Assembly: GCA_051004675.1 (NCBI GenBank)
Contig: JBPCKC010000004.1
Span: 1-7,742, forward strand
Length of the DNA: 7,742 bases
Direction of reading: 5' to 3'
Source: JBDTSW01 sp051004675
GTDB taxonomy: Bacteria > Actinomycetota > Thermoleophilia > Solirubrobacterales > 70-9
Shown here piece by piece: positions 1 to 6,997 of the stretch. The position numbers and the translations under genes were made by a program. The notes below the pieces were generated by a model. It was not told where the DNA came from. It saw only the letters and a list, made by a program, of their open reading frames with translations, and made no database searches. Within the stretch, counting starts at the first letter, position 1. Every line of letters begins with the position of its first letter.

Positions 1-1027
1 CGCCGGATCCGCCCAGCACCTGACCGCCCGCCCATGCCAGGTTGACCAGGGCGAAGGCCAGCCACTGGGCCACGCCCGCGCGCTCCACCACATCGGAGAG
101 CAAGGCCATGGCGGGCGCCCAGCAAAGGCCCAGCGTCAGCTCGGCGACGACAACGCACAGCCCCAGCAGCGCGACTGTCTCGGGGAGTGGGAGCAGCAGG
201 CAGGCGCCCGCGGCCGCCGCGAGGCCGATCCGGATCGGCCAGATCCGCCCACGGCGGTCCGAGAGCCGGCCGAACGCGGGGCTGGCGGCCCCCTCGGCCA
301 GGGCGGAGACCAAGAACACGGCGCCCACCGCGATCCCGCTCGCGCCCAGCTCGTCCAGCCGCAGGGGCGCCAGCACCCAGATCGCGCCCGAGAAGACCGC
401 CGGCAACATCACCAGCCAGAACCCGGCGAGGACGGGAGCGCTCGCCACAGTGCCTCGCAGCCGGCTCCATCCGGGGAACGCGGTGGGCCCCGGGGCCGGC
501 GACGCGTACGTCCACGCGGCCAGGGCGGTCCCGAACAGGGCGGCCGAGGCAAACACGGGCTCGGGCCCGGTCGCGGAGGCGATCCCGCCCAGCACCGGCC
601 CCATCAGGATCCCGAAGATCGCCGCGGCCAGCGCCGAGCCGATCAGCTCTCCCCGCCGCTCGGCCGGGGCCTCGGAGACGAGCCACGAGAGGCCGCCGAT
701 CCACGCGAGGGCGCCGCCAACGCCCTGCAGGAACCGCGCGGCGTCCAACAGCACGATCGACTGGGCGAAGGCGAAGACCAGGCACGAGCCGGCGACGAGG
801 AGCATTCCCGCAAGCACGGTCTGACGCATGCCGACCCGCGCCGCCAAAAGAGCGCCCGGGAACGTACCTAGCAGCGTGCCTCCCGCGTAGGACGCGCTGA
901 GGATGCCGGCGGCCGTCTTCGAGAGCCCCAGCTCGTCGGAGTACTCGGGCAGAAGCGGCGTGATCGCCGAGAAGAACATCGTGTCGGTGATGACGACGCA
1001 GGCGACGAGGATGAAGAGCCTGGGCAC
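1..1027 (-). CDS. MFS transporter, drug:H+ antiporter type (3' end outside window)
   Basis: Inner-membrane secondary transporter of the major facilitator superfamily. The minus-strand frame is open from 1027 to the window edge (342 codons) and reads as alternating hydrophobic helices. Visible family marks are the TM4 motif B region (RFLQGVGGA, residues 98-106), a TM5 motif C (GPVLGG, 143-148) typical of DHA-type proton antiporters, and the inter-half motif A (GRLSDRRGR, 253-261). The first-half motif A is degenerate (GALLAARVG, 58-66; no Asp). Such proteins are usually about 390-420 residues, so the last one or two helices lie beyond position 1. An in-frame TAG four codons upstream forces the start to GTG at 1027 or later; GTG puts TM1 almost at the N-terminus. 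No spaced Shine-Dalgarno is seen (GAGGG abuts GTG), so a leaderless mRNA is possible. It is divergent from the decarboxylase operon and may handle its substrate or product (inference). Substrate unknown. Confidence 0.9.
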   Translation of the reverse strand, partial: MPRLFILVACVVITDTMFFSAITPLLPEYSDELGLSKTAAGILSASYAGGTLLGTFPGALLAARVGMRQTVLAGMLLVAGSCLVFAFAQSIVLLDAARFLQGVGGALAWIGGLSWLVSEAPAERRGELIGSALAAAIFGILMGPVLGGIASATGPEPVFASAALFGTALAAWTYASPAPGPTAFPGWSRLRGTVASAPVLAGFWLVMLPAVFSGAIWVLAPLRLDELGASGIAVGAVFLVSALAEGAASPAFGRLSDRRGRIWPIRIGLAAAAGACLLLPLPETVALLGLCVVVAELTLGLCWAPAMALLSDVVERAGVAQWLAFALVNLAWAGGQVLGGSG

Positions 1028-1033
1028 CCCTCG

Positions 1034-1039
1034 ATGCTA
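1034..1039 (-). promoter_or_regulatory. Candidate -10 box for the MFS gene
   Basis: On the minus strand TAGCAT (4 of 6 matches to TATAAT) lies 6 nt before the GTG at 1027. This spacing would start transcription at or next to the start codon, giving a leaderless mRNA, which is common in actinobacteria. No good -35 is visible because that position is occupied by the CCCGGGG repeats. It rests on sequence resemblance only. Confidence 0.25.
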
Positions 1040-1047
1040 GATCGCCA

Positions 1048-1071
1048 GGCCCGGGGCCCGGGGCCCGGGCC
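1048..1071. repeat. Heptamer CCCGGGG tandem repeat
   Basis: Just under three tandem copies of the 7-mer CCCGGGG (1050-1056, 1057-1063, and 1064-1069 truncated), framed by GG and CC. The tract sits 20-45 bp upstream of the MFS start in the divergent intergenic region. It can form GC-only hairpins on either strand and is also prone to slippage. A function is not evident; a spacer or regulatory role is speculation. Confidence 0.7.
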
Positions 1072-1106
1072 AACGCGGGGCGCGAACCTGAGCACGTCGT
1101 TCATCA

Positions 1107-1122
1107 CCGCTGACTACAGCGG
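1107..1122. promoter_or_regulatory. Inverted repeat, candidate operator of the divergent region
   Basis: A perfect 6-bp inverted repeat CCGCTG-ACTA-CAGCGG ends 14 bp before the decarboxylase ATG, within the only control region shared with the divergent transporter. It abuts the candidate -10 hexamer GAATAT, so a bound dimeric repressor would block RNA polymerase. No regulator gene lies in the window, so the family that would bind is unknown. It could instead act as an RNA hairpin if transcription starts further upstream. Confidence 0.45.
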
Positions 1123-1127
1123 AATAT
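1122..1127 (+). promoter_or_regulatory. Candidate -10 box for the decarboxylase operon
   Basis: GAATAT lies 9 nt before the ATG at 1137. The same hexamer lies 11 nt before the VOC gene start on the other strand, and GATACT lies 9 nt before both SnoaL-like starts. If real, transcription would begin within a few bases of the ATG, which fits the absence of a good Shine-Dalgarno here. The -35 region (TTCATC, 1100-1105) is weak. Confidence 0.25.
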
Positions 1128-1136
1128 GGTTCGCCC

Positions 1137-2735
1137 ATGCCGACGGTGCGCGAAGCGACGCTCGACATGCTGCGCGAGCGGGGCATGACCACCATGTTCG
1201 GGAACCCGGGGTCGACCGAGCTGCCGATGCTCGCCGACCTTCCCGAGGACTTCCACTACTTCCTGGGGCTCCAAGAGGCGGTCGCGGTCGGCATGGCGGA
1301 CGGCTACGCGCAGGCCAGCGGGAGCGTCGGGCACGTGAACCTCCACACAGCCCCGGGTGTGGGCAACGGGATGGGCGCGATCTTCAACGCGCAGGCGAAC
1401 CACTCGCCGCTGCTCGTGACCGCGGGCCAGCAGTCGCGCTCGCTGATGACCCTGCAGGCCAACCTCACCAACCGCGACGCGACTCGGATGCCGCACCCGC
1501 TGGTGAAGTGGAGCTACGAGCCGCCCCGCGCCGAGGACGTCCCGCACGCCCTCGCGCGCGGCGTGCACCTGGCCGGACTTCCGCCGAAGGGGCCGGTGTT
1601 CGTTTCGATCCCCATGGACGACTGGGCGGCGGAGGTGGATGCCGGCGCCCTCGCGCACCAGCTCGGCCGCTCCGTGGGCGGGCGGGCCGCCGCCGACCCG
1701 CAGCGCGTGCGCGAGTTGGCGGCGAAGCTCACGCAGGCCTCGAATCCGCTGCTCGTGGCCGGCCCCGAGATCGACGCGTCGGGGGCGTGGGACGCCGCCG
1801 TGGAGCTGGCGGAGAGCCAGCGGCTCGCCGTCTGGGCCACCCCCGTCCCGGGCGGCGGGCGCATCGGCTTCCCCGAGGGACATCCGGCCTTCCAGGGCAT
1901 CCTGCCCCCCGCCGTGGGGCCCCTCGGCGAGATGCTCGCGGGCCACGACCTGGTGCTCGTCGTCGGCTCCTCCGTGTTCCCCTACTACCCGAACATCCCA
2001 GGCCCTCCGCTCCCGGAGGACTGCGAGCTGATCGCGATCACCAGCGACCCTGACGAGGCCGCGCGGGCACCGATGGGCGATGCGCTCGTCGCCGACGTGA
2101 GGCTCACACTCGAGGCGCTTTTGGCGGAGCTGGACGGCTCGGACCGCCAAGCGCCCGAGCCACGCCCCGCGGCGGAGGATGCGCCGGATGCCGAACCCCT
2201 CAGCCCCACGAGCGTCCACGCGGTGCTCGCGGACGTCTTTCCCGAGGCGGGCATCGTCGTGCTCGAGTCGCCGTCCAGCACGCTGGCGCTGCGAAACCAG
2301 CTTCGCCTGTCGGCGCCGGGCAGCTACTTCTTCGGCGCCGGCGGCGGCCTGGGGTTCGGGCTCGCCGCGTCGTTGGGAGTACAGCTCGCGCAGCCGGAGC
2401 GCCCGGTGGTGTGCGTCCTCGGTGAGGGGTCGGCCCAGTACGCGATACAGGGCCTGTGGAGCGCGGCCGCGTACGAGATCCCGGTGACCTTCCTGGTCCT
2501 GCGAAACGACGAGTACGCGATCCTGAAGTGGTTCGCCGGCCTGGAGGCGGTAACGGGCGCGCCGGCTTTGGACCTGCCTGGGCTCGACTGCGCGGCCGTG
2601 GCCGAGGCCTACGGCGTCGCGGCGGCGCGGGCGAGCGGCCGCGACGAGCTTCACGCCGCGCTGGACGAGGCGATCGGGGCCCAGGAGCCGCGTCTGGTCG
2701 AGGTGCCGGTGGCTCCCGGCATGGCACTTGCCTAG
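1137..2735 (+). CDS. mdlC: Benzoylformate decarboxylase-like ThDP enzyme
   Basis: Thiamine-diphosphate-dependent, non-oxidative decarboxylase of 2-oxo acids (2-oxo acid to aldehyde plus CO2), cytosolic, usually tetrameric. The 532-residue protein has the family's usual length and three-domain order: Pyr domain about 1-165, central domain about 185-335, PP domain about 355-530. It lines up from end to end with my recollection of Pseudomonas putida MdlC, including GNPGS (22-26) with Ser26, catalytic Glu47, NLH with His70, VKWSYEP (123-129) and KWFAG with Phe466 (MdlC Phe464). Two sites differ. Tyr284 stands where MdlC has His281 (VFPYYP against VFRYHQ), and the ThDP/metal motif is GEG (429-431) rather than GDG, ending in RND rather than NN. 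Substrate could therefore be benzoylformate or another aryl or branched 2-oxo acid. The start at 1137 matches the family N-terminus. The gene heads an operon with the dehydrogenase that follows directly. Acetolactate synthase is unlikely because the match is to MdlC. Confidence 0.88.
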   Translation: MPTVREATLDMLRERGMTTMFGNPGSTELPMLADLPEDFHYFLGLQEAVAVGMADGYAQASGSVGHVNLHTAPGVGNGMGAIFNAQANHSPLLVTAGQQSRSLMTLQANLTNRDATRMPHPLVKWSYEPPRAEDVPHALARGVHLAGLPPKGPVFVSIPMDDWAAEVDAGALAHQLGRSVGGRAAADPQRVRELAAKLTQASNPLLVAGPEIDASGAWDAAVELAESQRLAVWATPVPGGGRIGFPEGHPAFQGILPPAVGPLGEMLAGHDLVLVVGSSVFPYYPNIPGPPLPEDCELIAITSDPDEAARAPMGDALVADVRLTLEALLAELDGSDRQAPEPRPAAEDAPDAEPLSPTSVHAVLADVFPEAGIVVLESPSSTLALRNQLRLSAPGSYFFGAGGGLGFGLAASLGVQLAQPERPVVCVLGEGSAQYAIQGLWSAAAYEIPVTFLVLRNDEYAILKWFAGLEAVTGAPALDLPGLDCAAVAEAYGVAAARASGRDELHAALDEAIGAQEPRLVEVPVAPGMALA

Positions 2736-5648
2736 ATGACCGCCTCCACGGTCGCGCGGATCGGCCGGCCGGACGGCGAGCCGGCCGCCGACAGGGCGCC
2801 GGAGTGGGTCGCCTCGGGGACCCCCGAGCCGCTGCGCTCGCTGCTGGTCCGGCGCCTCGGCGCGGAGCGTGTCCTCACCCGCGCGCTCGACCTCGTGCGC
2901 TACGCGTCCGACGCCAGCCCGTACCGCTACCTGCCCCAGGCGGTTGTCTTGGCCCGCGACTCCGCCGACGTCGCCACGGTCCTGGCCCTGGGCCGCGAGG
3001 TCGGGGCGCCCGTGGTCCTGCGCTCCGGCGGGACCAGCCTCAACGGCCAGTCCCAGACGGACGGGATCCTGGTGGACGTTCGCCGTCACTGGGCCGGGGT
3101 CGACGTTCTCGACGGCGGCGCCCGCTGCCGTGTGCGTCCGGGCACCGTCCTCGGCCACGCGAACCGCGTGCTGGCGCCGTTCGGGCGGAAGCTGGGCCCG
3201 GATCCCGCGTCGACGGACGCGGCCACCGTGGGCGGCGTGGTCGCCAACAACTCGGGCGGCATGCGCTGCGGGGTGACCCGGGATTCCTACTCGACCGTCC
3301 GCGAGCTCAAGCTCGTCCTCGCGTCGGGGACCGCGATCGACACCGGGGACGACTCCGCCGCGGAGGAGCTCGCGCGCCGCGAGCCCGAGCTGGCCGCGGG
3401 GCTCGGCGCGATCCGCGACGAAATCCGTGCCGACGCTGACCTCGCCGAGCGCATCCGCCGCAAGTTCGCGATCAAGAACACGATGGGCTACCGGCTGTGC
3501 GCCTTCCTCGACGCGGACGAGCCGCTCGAGATCTTTCGCCGGCTCGTCGTCGGCTCCGAGGGCACGCTGGCGTTCGTCGCCGAGGCCACCTTCGAGACGG
3601 TCCCGCTCCCCCGGCACACCACGGTCTCGTGGCTTCACTTTCGGAGCATCGACGAGGCGGTGGCGCCGGTTCGCTCGCTCGTGGAGGCAGGCGCGAGCGC
3701 CGTGGAGCTGATGGTCGCCCCGGCGCTGATCGTCGCCTCGCACAACATCCCCGGCACCCCCGAGCACTGGCGCGAGCTGCCGGGCACCTCGGCGGCGCTC
3801 CTCGTGGAGTTCGGAGGGGAGGCTCCCGCCGCGCTCGACGCTGCCGAGGCGCGCGCGCACGAGGCGCTGGCCGGCCTAAAGATGCTGCGCCCCGCCGAGT
3901 TCGCCCGCGAGCCCGAAGCGGTCGAGCTTGCCTGGCGTGTGCGCGAGGGCCTGTTCGGACTCCTCGGAAAGCTGCGACCGCCCGGGACCGCGCTGATCAC
4001 CGAGGACGTCTGCGTCGACCCCGAGCGAATCGCCGAGGCCGCCGCCGACGTCCAGGCCCTGCTCGGCGAGCACGGGTTCCTCACCGGGGTAGCCGGGCAC
4101 GCATCGGCCGGAAACCTGCACTTCACGCTCACCCCCGACCTCGCCGTCGAGGCCGACCGCGAGCGCTACGAGGCATTCATGGAAGCCCTGGTCGAGCTGA
4201 TCGTTTCCAAGTACGACGGCTCGTTGAAGGCCGAGCATGGCACCGGGCTGAACATGGCGCCTTACCTGGAGCGCGAATGGGGACCGAAGGCCACCGAGAT
4301 GATGTGGCGGATCAAGGCCCTCGCCGACCCCGACGGCGTGCTCGGGCCCGGGGTGATCCTCAGCCGGGACCCCGGCATCCACCTGCGAAACATGCAGTCC
4401 ACGCCCCCGATCGAGGAGGAGGCGACCACCTGTGTGGAGTGCGGGATGTGCGAGCCCGCGTGCCCATCGCGCAACACCACCACGACCCCGCGCCAGCGGA
4501 TCCTCGTGCGCCGGGAGATGGCCCGCCAGCCGGAGGGCTCGGCGGTGCTGGAGGCGCTTCTTAACGAGTTCGAGCACGACGGGATCCAGACCTGCGCCGC
4601 CGACGGGAGCTGCGCGCCGGCGTGCCCGCTCGCGATCGACACCGGAAAGCTGATCAAGGGGTTTCGCGAGGTCCAGGCGGGCGAGCGCGACGAGCGGATC
4701 GGCGAATGGGCCGCGCGCGAGTGGGCGGGCGTCGAGCGCGCGGCGCGCGCCGGGTTGGCCGCCGGCGCGACGATCGCGGGCCTCGCCGGCGACGGCGCGG
4801 TAGACGCGACAGCCAGGGCGCTTCGCCGCGTCGCGGGCGCCGAGCTTCTGCCGCGTTGGCCCCCGGCCATGCCCGCGCCCGCATCGCCCATGCTGCCGCG
4901 GACGACGCGTGAGAGCGCGGCCGCCGTCTATATGCCGGCCTGCATCAACCGCATCTTCGGCCAACCCCGAGGCGCCGACGGGCTCTCGCTGCCCCAGGCG
5001 CTCGTCGAGGTGTCATCCCGTGCCGGGCTGCCCCTGTGGATCCCCGATGACGTGGCCGGTAACTGTTGCGCCACCCCGTGGAGCTCCAAGGGATACGCGC
5101 GAGGGCGGAGGGCGATGAGCCAGCGCGTCGCCGAATCGCTTTCGCGGTGGACCGACGGAGGGGCTCTGCCCGTGGTCGTGGATGCGAGCTCGTGCGCCCA
5201 CGGATTGGTGAGGGAGGTGGGGCTCGATCTCGATGCTGCGCTGGCCGAGCGCTACGCCGACGTGGAGGTCCTCGACTCGATCGAGTGGGTCCACGACCGG
5301 CTGCTGCCCGATCTGGACGTCGCGTCCAAAGTCTCCTGCGTCGCCGTCCACCCGACGTGCTCGGTCGCCCAGATGGGCCTGGGCGGCAAGCTCGGCGCGA
5401 TCGCGGGCGAGCTGGCCGAGGAGGTCGTGGTCCCCGCGGCGGCGGGCTGCTGCGGCATGGCGGGCGACCGCGGCCTGCTGCACCCGGAGCTCCCGGCCTC
5501 GGCATTGCGAGACGAGGCCGCCGAGCTCGCCGGGCGCGACCTCGACGCCTGCCTGTGCAGTAACCGCACCTGCGAGATCGGGCTCCACCAGGAGACCGGC
5601 CACCGGTTCGAGTCGTTCGTCTTCCTGCTCGAGCGCCTGACGCGTTAG
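2736..5648 (+). CDS. FAD- and Fe-S-dependent D-2-hydroxyacid dehydrogenase (GlcD-GlpC fusion)
   Basis: A 970-residue flavoprotein that probably oxidises a D-2-hydroxy acid (lactate, 2-hydroxyglutarate or mandelate type) to the 2-oxo acid and passes electrons through Fe-S clusters to the respiratory chain. Order of parts: FAD-binding PCMH domain about 60-290, with SGGTSLNGQ (97-105) and GPDPASTDAATVGG (154-167); FAD-oxidase C domain about 295-545, with His455 and His462 (HASAGNLH) and EHGTG (500-504), as in metal-assisted D-2-hydroxyglutarate dehydrogenases; a 4Fe-4S site CxxCxxCxxxCP (Cys566, 569, 572, 576); a second site CAADGSCAPACP (620-631) with Asp in place of one Cys; then two CCG-like GlpC modules (NCC 776-778; HPTC 872-875 with GCCG 904-907). 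The architecture resembles E. coli YdiJ and large actinobacterial Dld proteins. No signal peptide or membrane helix is seen. Its ATG immediately follows the decarboxylase TAG, and with no clear ribosome-binding site, coupled translation is likely. Exact substrate unknown. Confidence 0.88.
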   Translation: MTASTVARIGRPDGEPAADRAPEWVASGTPEPLRSLLVRRLGAERVLTRALDLVRYASDASPYRYLPQAVVLARDSADVATVLALGREVGAPVVLRSGGTSLNGQSQTDGILVDVRRHWAGVDVLDGGARCRVRPGTVLGHANRVLAPFGRKLGPDPASTDAATVGGVVANNSGGMRCGVTRDSYSTVRELKLVLASGTAIDTGDDSAAEELARREPELAAGLGAIRDEIRADADLAERIRRKFAIKNTMGYRLCAFLDADEPLEIFRRLVVGSEGTLAFVAEATFETVPLPRHTTVSWLHFRSIDEAVAPVRSLVEAGASAVELMVAPALIVASHNIPGTPEHWRELPGTSAALLVEFGGEAPAALDAAEARAHEALAGLKMLRPAEFAREPEAVELAWRVREGLFGLLGKLRPPGTALITEDVCVDPERIAEAAADVQALLGEHGFLTGVAGHASAGNLHFTLTPDLAVEADRERYEAFMEALVELIVSKYDGSLKAEHGTGLNMAPYLEREWGPKATEMMWRIKALADPDGVLGPGVILSRDPGIHLRNMQSTPPIEEEATTCVECGMCEPACPSRNTTTTPRQRILVRREMARQPEGSAVLEALLNEFEHDGIQTCAADGSCAPACPLAIDTGKLIKGFREVQAGERDERIGEWAAREWAGVERAARAGLAAGATIAGLAGDGAVDATARALRRVAGAELLPRWPPAMPAPASPMLPRTTRESAAAVYMPACINRIFGQPRGADGLSLPQALVEVSSRAGLPLWIPDDVAGNCCATPWSSKGYARGRRAMSQRVAESLSRWTDGGALPVVVDASSCAHGLVREVGLDLDAALAERYADVEVLDSIEWVHDRLLPDLDVASKVSCVAVHPTCSVAQMGLGGKLGAIAGELAEEVVVPAAAGCCGMAGDRGLLHPELPASALRDEAAELAGRDLDACLCSNRTCEIGLHQETGHRFESFVFLLERLTR

Positions 5649-6499
5649 GCGGCCCGGATCTCGACCACGTTCGAGCTCGGGTCGGCGACCCTGATCCCGG
5701 CCCCGGTGCGCTCCAGCCCCAGGCCCTCCGCCTCCAGCCTGCCGGCGATGGTCTCGACCTCGGCGGCGTCGGGCACCACGACCTCGAAGCTCTCCAGCCC
5801 AAGGCTTCCCGGCGGGGAGGCAGGCGCGCCCTCACCTACCCAGGTGTTCAGGCCCAGGTGGTGGTGGTAGCCGCCGGCGGCGGCGAAGAGGGCCCCGGGA
5901 TAGGTGCGCACCGTGGGTTCGAACCCCAGCAGGCCGCAATAGAACGCGTTCGAGGACACGATGTCAGCGACGTTCAGGTGGACGTGGCCCATCGCGGTGC
6001 CAGGCCCCATCGGTCCCGTCCCGTCCGCCTCCGCGGCGATCGGGTCGAGGTCGAGGGGCAGGGTGGCCATCTGAAGCTCGCCGTTGAGAACGCGCCACTC
6101 CTCGCGGGGGCGGTCACGGTAGATCTCGATGCCGTTCCCCTCCGGGTCGGAGGTATAGAGCGCTTCGCTTACGAGGTGGTCGGAGGAGCCCGTGAGCCCC
6201 CAATCCGCCTCGGAGAGCCGCCGCAGCGCGGAGCCCAACCGGGCTCTGTCGGAGACGAGCAGCGCGAGGTGGAAGAGCCCCGTGGTCCCCGCCGCGCGGG
6301 GCGGCGCGTCCGGAGCGGCCAGAAGCTCGACCAGGGGCCTGCCGGCGGCGCCCAGGACAACCGAGGCATCACTCGCCTCGAGCGCCTCGAGCCCGATCGC
6401 GCGCTCGTAGCAGTCCCGGACGAGCCCGAGATCGCCCACGCGCAGGCGCACGCAGCCCATGGCCGTGCGGGGGTCGATCGAGGCGTGGCTCTCGCTCAT
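5645..6499 (-). CDS. Two-domain VOC protein, CatE-like ring-cleavage dioxygenase
   Basis: Vicinal oxygen chelate (glyoxalase/bleomycin-resistance/extradiol dioxygenase) protein of 284 residues with two VOC domains, about 12-130 and 167-283. It resembles, from memory, Bacillus subtilis CatE (catechol 2,3-dioxygenase): GLFHLALLVSDR (74-85), HLVSEALYTSDPEGNGIEIY (108-127), MGHVHLNVAD (170-179) and GYHHHLGLNTW (210-220). Candidate metal ligands are His77, Glu125, His172/His174, His212-214 and Glu280. If a true dioxygenase, it would cleave a catechol-type ring with Fe(II) and O2; many relatives are only annotated as VOC proteins, so substrate and even reaction are uncertain. The ATG at 6499 is chosen because it gives the normal family N-terminus (MSESHASIDPRTAMG) and has GGGTGG just upstream. 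An ATG 13 codons earlier (6538) adds a Trp-rich stretch that looks untranslated. It converges on the dehydrogenase, with stop codons overlapping by 4 bp. Confidence 0.85.
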   Translation of the reverse strand: MSESHASIDPRTAMGCVRLRVGDLGLVRDCYERAIGLEALEASDASVVLGAAGRPLVELLAAPDAPPRAAGTTGLFHLALLVSDRARLGSALRRLSEADWGLTGSSDHLVSEALYTSDPEGNGIEIYRDRPREEWRVLNGELQMATLPLDLDPIAAEADGTGPMGPGTAMGHVHLNVADIVSSNAFYCGLLGFEPTVRTYPGALFAAAGGYHHHLGLNTWVGEGAPASPPGSLGLESFEVVVPDAAEVETIAGRLEAEGLGLERTGAGIRVADPSSNVVEIRAA

Positions 6500-6510
6500 C
6501 GCCACCCAGG

Positions 6511-6516
6511 ATATTC
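6511..6516 (-). promoter_or_regulatory. Candidate -10 box for the VOC gene
   Basis: Minus-strand GAATAT lies 11 nt before the ATG at 6499, the same hexamer as at the decarboxylase operon. No convincing -35 is seen. A second AT-rich hexamer, TATAGG, lies about 20 nt further upstream. It rests on pattern only. Confidence 0.2.
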
Positions 6517-6569
6517 CCGCCCACGCCCACCTATACACAGATAAACCGGAGGGACTTGCTCTACCGGTG

Positions 6570-6625
6570 ATCGAGGTCGCGGCGTGACCGCACAGCTACT
6601 CCGACAGCCCGGCGGCTTTGAGGGC
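6570..6625. repeat. Direct repeat copy 1 (3' end of SnoaL-like gene 1)
   Basis: These 56 bp match 7076-7131 at 53 positions by my count. The repeat covers the last 9 or so codons (ending AAGLSE-stop) and about 26 bp beyond the stop of the gene at 6596-6997. The noncoding part is as conserved as the coding part, so protein selection alone does not explain it. Confidence 0.85.
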
Positions 6626-6997
6626 TTCCTCTCGGTCGCGATGGCCGCCCCTCAACTCGATCACTTTCCCTGCGCGGAAAGTCCAGACGTCGACCGCGCG
6701 ACCCTCGACCGGCACGCCGCTCCCCGCTCCCCTCGCGGATACGCGGATATCGGCGACCACATGATCGCCCCCATCTATGAGCTCCTGTGGCTCCACGTCG
6801 AACTGCGCCCACACCTCCTCGACGTTCTTGCCAAAGGCGCGAACGCCTTCATAGCCGGGATAGACGTCCGGATTGATGACGTTTCGCGAGAAGTCGATGA
6901 CGATGTCCGGGTCGCAGACCTCCTCCAAGATGGAGTAATCGCCTCTAGCGAACGCCTCATAACAGCCCCGGACGATCTCCACGTTCTCCTCCGACAT
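6596..6997 (-). CDS. SnoaL/NTF2-like protein, copy 1
   Basis: Small cytosolic protein (133 residues) of the SnoaL-like/NTF2 cone fold. It shows the usual pattern: an N-terminal helical stretch (ENVEIVRGCYEAFARGDY, 4-21), a Cys-Asp-Pro-Asp turn before the first strand (28-31), and C-terminal strands around VDVWTFRAGKVIELRGG. The family holds isomerases, cyclases, dehydratases and many proteins of unknown role, so no reaction can be assigned. The ATG at 6997 gives the 'MSEENVEIVR' start common to the family; an ATG 12 codons upstream (7033) is not favoured because the same upstream DNA is conserved as noncoding sequence in copy 2. It is tandem with copy 2, which lies upstream in the same direction with a 104-bp gap. 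The ends match copy 2 in DNA but the middle is only distantly similar. Confidence 0.85.
   Translation of the reverse strand: MSEENVEIVRGCYEAFARGDYSILEEVCDPDIVIDFSRNVINPDVYPGYEGVRAFGKNVEEVWAQFDVEPQELIDGGDHVVADIRVSARGAGSGVPVEGRAVDVWTFRAGKVIELRGGHRDREEALKAAGLSE

Noticed and set aside
42..900. Plus-strand open frames of 260 and 237 codons over the transporter
   Set aside because: Low-complexity Arg/Pro/Ala/Ser translations opposite a clear membrane-transporter frame.
868..1107. Minus-strand 79-codon frame beginning MMNDVLRFA across the divergent region
   Set aside because: It overlaps the transporter N-terminus in another frame and turns into Ser/Arg-rich sequence. The real frame starts at 1027 after an in-frame stop.
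1104..3860. A 918-codon open frame on the minus strand, antisense to the decarboxylase and half of the dehydrogenase
   Set aside because: It is a by-product of GC-rich codon usage on the opposite strand. Its translation is rich in Arg, Gly, His and Ala with no recognisable domain, while the plus-strand frames match known families over their full length.
3876..4964. Minus-strand frame of 362 codons inside the dehydrogenase
   Set aside because: Shadow of the dehydrogenase; no domain features and atypical composition.
6500..6538. Upstream ATG for the VOC gene, adding 13 residues
   Set aside because: The extension (MYRWAWAGISWVA) is not like the family N-terminus, and the candidate -10 hexamer lies within it.
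5858..6544. Plus-strand frame of 228 codons opposite the VOC gene
   Set aside because: The minus-strand frame has clear VOC motifs; the plus frame has none.
6545..6568. Possible terminator for SnoaL-like gene 1: ACCGG and CCGGT arms followed by TTAT on the minus strand
   Set aside because: Only a 5-bp stem with a 14-nt loop and no U-run; too weak to annotate.
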